NCBI GenBank assembly: GCA_002436415.1
Contig: DJMA01000021.1
Coordinates: 1 to 16,336, forward strand
Direction: 5' to 3'
Source: Bdellovibrionaceae bacterium UBA6502
GTDB taxonomy: Bacteria > Bdellovibrionota > Bdellovibrionia > Bdellovibrionales > UBA840
Length of the DNA: 16,336 nt
The translations under genes and the position numbers were made by a program. The notes beneath the pieces are model-generated. The model was given only the letters and a program-made list of their open reading frames with translations. It ran no database searches and had not been told where the DNA came from. Each line of letters opens with the position of its first letter. The first letter of the stretch is position 1. Shown here piece by piece: positions 14,424 to 16,336 of this stretch.

Positions 14424-14927
14424 TTACTGGACCACAAAATCAGAAAAATAAATGTCTTTCACTACCCCTCGTTCTAAATAAGAATTTACTCTCCTAGCAA
14501 TCTGGTCTTTTAAGAACAGTTTCCCTTGAATGCTTTCAAGGTCTTCAAAGCGTTTATTATTCAAGATGTTCACAATTTCATCTCTAGCTTTTCCACCTTG
14601 GGTGATTAGTTCCTCAAAGCCTTCCTCGCTGAGCATTTCAATACTCATTTCTAAACGAATGGTTCTTTTCGGTCTGCCATTCAAATTTACAGTAAAAGGT
14701 TCCATGGTGTATACGATTGGGTTTTGCTCCATATATAGGCGCATTTCTTGAAGTTTTGCTTCTTCGGTAAACTCATTGATCACTGGCGATTGATAGCCAA
14801 TGGTACTCATATACGTCAAAGCCGCCCCTCCACCAACTACGGCGAAATTAACGACCATAAAAAGTAGTTTAAACAAACCACTTTTGTCTTTTTTCTGTTC
14901 TGGGGCTTTATCTTCTTCTTCCGCCAT
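14424..14927 (-). CDS. fliL: Flagellar basal body-associated protein FliL
   Basis: A 167-residue protein with the FliL plan: a charged cytoplasmic N-terminus (residues 1-17), one membrane helix (about 18-40, FKLLFMVVNFAVVGGGAALTY), and a periplasmic domain beginning YTMEPFTVNLNG. It ends in the family hallmark VVKDIYFSDFVVQ. FliL surrounds the flagellar stator units (MotA/B) and supports motor torque; its periplasmic part has a stomatin-like fold. The ATG at 14925-14927 has no strong ribosome site. No fliM, fliN or other flagellar gene adjoins it, so this is an isolated fliL, possibly one of several paralogues. It is divergent from the L,D-transpeptidase. About 100 transcribed bases separate its stop from the terminator and contain only a doubtful 31-codon frame. 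Confidence 0.9.
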   Translation of the reverse strand: MAEEEDKAPEQKKDKSGLFKLLFMVVNFAVVGGGAALTYMSTIGYQSPVINEFTEEAKLQEMRLYMEQNPIVYTMEPFTVNLNGRPKRTIRLEMSIEMLSEEGFEELITQGGKARDEIVNILNNKRFEDLESIQGKLFLKDQIARRVNSYLERGVVKDIYFSDFVVQ

Positions 14928-15047
14928 ATCTGTTTTTTCGGAAGGTCTTGAAAATATCTAAAGGTCCAGCTGCACAGTCCCAGACATTGGAAGGGCAAAA
15001 AATGCCTTATTTTAAGACATAAGAAGGGACTTATTGCGCAAGGACAA

Positions 15048-15076
15048 TTGACAAGCTACATCTAGCTCTTTTTAAT
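15048..15076 (+). promoter_or_regulatory. Promoter of the L,D-transpeptidase gene
   Basis: TTGACA (15048-15053), a 17-base spacer, and TTTAAT (15071-15076): a perfect -35, optimal spacing and five of six -10 matches. The start near 15083 leaves a very short leader, with the purine-rich site AAGAGAAG just before ATG 15094. Confidence 0.65.
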
Positions 15077-15093
15077 GTAAGATAAGAGAAGAT

Positions 15094-16098
15094 ATGAAAA
15101 AGACCGCAGTAAAACTTAGCCTCATTTCTAGCCTGATCTCTCCTGCCCTTATGGCACAGGAGAAGATTCCAAGTAACCTACTTCGCATCGGTGATGGTTC
15201 TTACTATTCTGAATACGCAGTGGTTGTGGATAAAGATAAGCGCTTAACCTCTGTTTGGCAAAATGCCAACGGCAAACTGCAAAAGGTCAAAGAGTACGTA
15301 AATGATTTAGGCAAAGCCTCTGGCGACAAAAAAGTTGAAGGCGACAACAAAACACCTGAAGGAATTTACTTTTTCCAAAGTGTTCTCCAAGGAAATCAAA
15401 TTCCTTATGAAAAATATGGCGTAAAAGCATTAACCACCAACTACCCTAACCTTTTTGACGAAAGAGAAGGAAAAACAGGCTATGGAATTTGGTTACACGC
15501 AATACCCGACACTGAAAGCTTAGTACGTGGCTCAGAGGGTTGTGTTGTAGTAAGAAACAAAGACATCGAAGAGATCTCGAAATTGGTCAAACTAGATGAT
15601 AGCTTTTTTGTGGTAGACGATAGTTTAACTTATGTTTCTGAAGATGAACTTGTAAAAAAACGCTCAGAGATTGAAGACTTCCTAAAGACTTGGCGAAGAG
15701 CTTGGAGCGAGAAAAACATTGATGTATATATGGCCGCCTACTCTGACAGTTTTTACAGCTCTAAGAGAAACAAAAAACAATGGCGTGCTCACAAATCTCG
15801 CTTAAACAAATACTATAAAAACATCTTCGTAGAGTTTTCAGACCCCGTTTTCGTCGAAGTGGATGACCAGATCAAAGTTAAAATGTTGCAGCACTATAAG
15901 TCTGACGTTATGGATGACTACGGAGAAAAAACTCTTTATCTAGAGAGAGAAGAAACAGGCTTAAAAATTATCGCTGAAACCTTTAAAAGGGCCGATCGAA
16001 AAAAAGCCGCTGAAATCATCTCCATCGGCTCCCTACTCAGAGACCAAAACATATCTAGCATGACAGACAAATTAGAAAAAATCGGAGCCACAGAGTAG
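15094..16098 (+). CDS. Secreted L,D-transpeptidase (YkuD) with NTF2-like C-terminal domain
   Basis: A 334-residue exported protein; the signal peptide is residues 1-21, ending ALMA. Residues about 38-175 are the YkuD domain: GDNKTPEGIYFF, then the catalytic motif GIWLHAIPDT with H135 and RGSEGCVVV with the nucleophile C150. The enzyme class forms 3-3 crosslinks or attaches or exchanges groups on peptidoglycan stem peptides. Residues about 190-315 (DFLKTWRRAWSEKNIDVYMA onward) look like a SnoaL/NTF2-like domain, the arrangement of the Cds6-type L,D-transpeptidases; it may bind substrate or partner. In Bdellovibrio, L,D-transpeptidases act on self and prey walls, which is a possible context if the taxonomic guess is right. 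It has a strong promoter of its own, is divergent from fliL, and its stop codon overlaps its terminator. Confidence 0.92.
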   Translation: MKKTAVKLSLISSLISPALMAQEKIPSNLLRIGDGSYYSEYAVVVDKDKRLTSVWQNANGKLQKVKEYVNDLGKASGDKKVEGDNKTPEGIYFFQSVLQGNQIPYEKYGVKALTTNYPNLFDEREGKTGYGIWLHAIPDTESLVRGSEGCVVVRNKDIEEISKLVKLDDSFFVVDDSLTYVSEDELVKKRSEIEDFLKTWRRAWSEKNIDVYMAAYSDSFYSSKRNKKQWRAHKSRLNKYYKNIFVEFSDPVFVEVDDQIKVKMLQHYKSDVMDDYGEKTLYLEREETGLKIIAETFKRADRKKAAEIISIGSLLRDQNISSMTDKLEKIGATE

Positions 16099-16111
16099 GC
16101 TCCTTTTTTTT
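16084..16111 (+). terminator. Rho-independent terminator of the L,D-transpeptidase gene
   Basis: GGAGCC (16084-16089), an 8-base loop and GGCTCC (16098-16103), followed by eight T. The stem begins inside the coding sequence, and the last base of the TAG stop is the first base of the second arm. Confidence 0.9.
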
Positions 16112-16186
16112 ATCCACCTCCGCCAAAGCTTCGACCAACAAGCCCCTCAACCTTTCAAAAAAAATAGCAACCACCTTTAAACACAA

Positions 16187-16336
16187 AAAACAAAAGCGCC
16201 TTTGAGAGCGAAGCGACTCAAACAGCCATCGGCGGCAAAGCCGCCCAATACCCCCGCGCCAGTAAAAAAAACAAAGACGACGAGATTTAGACAAGAATAA
16301 ATGAGAAAAACACTTTTGTTTCAGAAGGCCGGCTCA
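16187..16336 (+). repeat. Intergenic repeat element, copy C (cut by window end)
   Basis: It matches the left part of copy B: aaaacaaaagc, the TTTGAG/CTCAAA hairpin (16201-16222), the GGCGGC-AAA-GCCGCC hairpin (16231-16245), gacgacgagattt.gacaagaa, and the start of tcagaaggccggctca, where the window stops. It lacks the long inverted repeat of copy B. Instead AAACAAAAG (16188-16196) and CTTTTGTTT (16313-16321) are perfect inverted repeats bounding this left module. The 88 bases between the transpeptidase terminator and the element are AT-rich with no feature seen. Confidence 0.85.

Noticed and set aside
14975..15015. AAGGGCA/TGCCTT hairpin followed by ATTTT between fliL and the transpeptidase
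   Set aside because: It lies between divergent genes where no transcript needs ending; short, AT-rich and probably chance or part of the fliL leader.

Overview
The window is an AT-rich, densely coded bacterial chromosomal segment with Gram-negative character: lipoproteins and other secreted envelope proteins, a flagellar FliL, and a periplasmic L,D-transpeptidase. An orphan FliL, an L,D-transpeptidase with an NTF2-like tail, a gingipain-type protease and many small lineage-specific envelope proteins fit the Bdellovibrionota (Bdellovibrio/Bacteriovorax-like predators). That placement is an inference from style and content; no rRNA or other marker gene is present. No tRNA, rRNA, CRISPR, transposase or phage gene was recognised.

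Layout. (1) 1-1039: the right part of a repeat element carrying a terminator, then a leftward LysR-type regulator. (2) 1232-5090: a leftward signalling cluster. The first gene is a membrane histidine kinase with an ethylene-receptor-like (ETR1-type) sensor, the second a single-domain response regulator abutting it with no gap, and the third a REC-degenerate kinase-REC protein. (3) 5393-6280: a leftward MscS-family channel. A near-consensus promoter with no obvious gene points right at 5151-5179. (4) 6648-8549: a rightward secreted C25 (gingipain-like) cysteine peptidase, ending in a bidirectional terminator shared with the next gene. (5) 8615-11031: three uncharacterised envelope proteins, one leftward and two rightward, the first two divergent. 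(6) 11124-11455: a full-length intergenic repeat element with several hairpins and a perfect 22-bp inverted repeat. (7) 11480-14193: a leftward pair of overlapping M16 peptidase genes, one with the zinc site and one a lipoprotein lacking it but carrying the R/Y motif. (8) 14424-16098: fliL (leftward), divergent from an L,D-transpeptidase (rightward) that has an NTF2-like tail. (9) 16187-16336: a third copy of the repeat, cut by the window end.

How the parts fit. The kinase, receiver and hybrid form a plausible phosphorelay with a copper/ethylene-type membrane sensor. MscS, the C25 peptidase, the M16 pair and the transpeptidase all concern the cell envelope or extracytoplasmic proteins. The repeat family is the least explained part. 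It has three same-orientation copies, two of which supply the transcription terminator of the leftward gene beside them. The first 16 bases of the window equal its last 16, so the window starts and stops inside the same repeat. This suggests a repeat-bounded assembly contig, or less likely a circle of about 16.3 kb.
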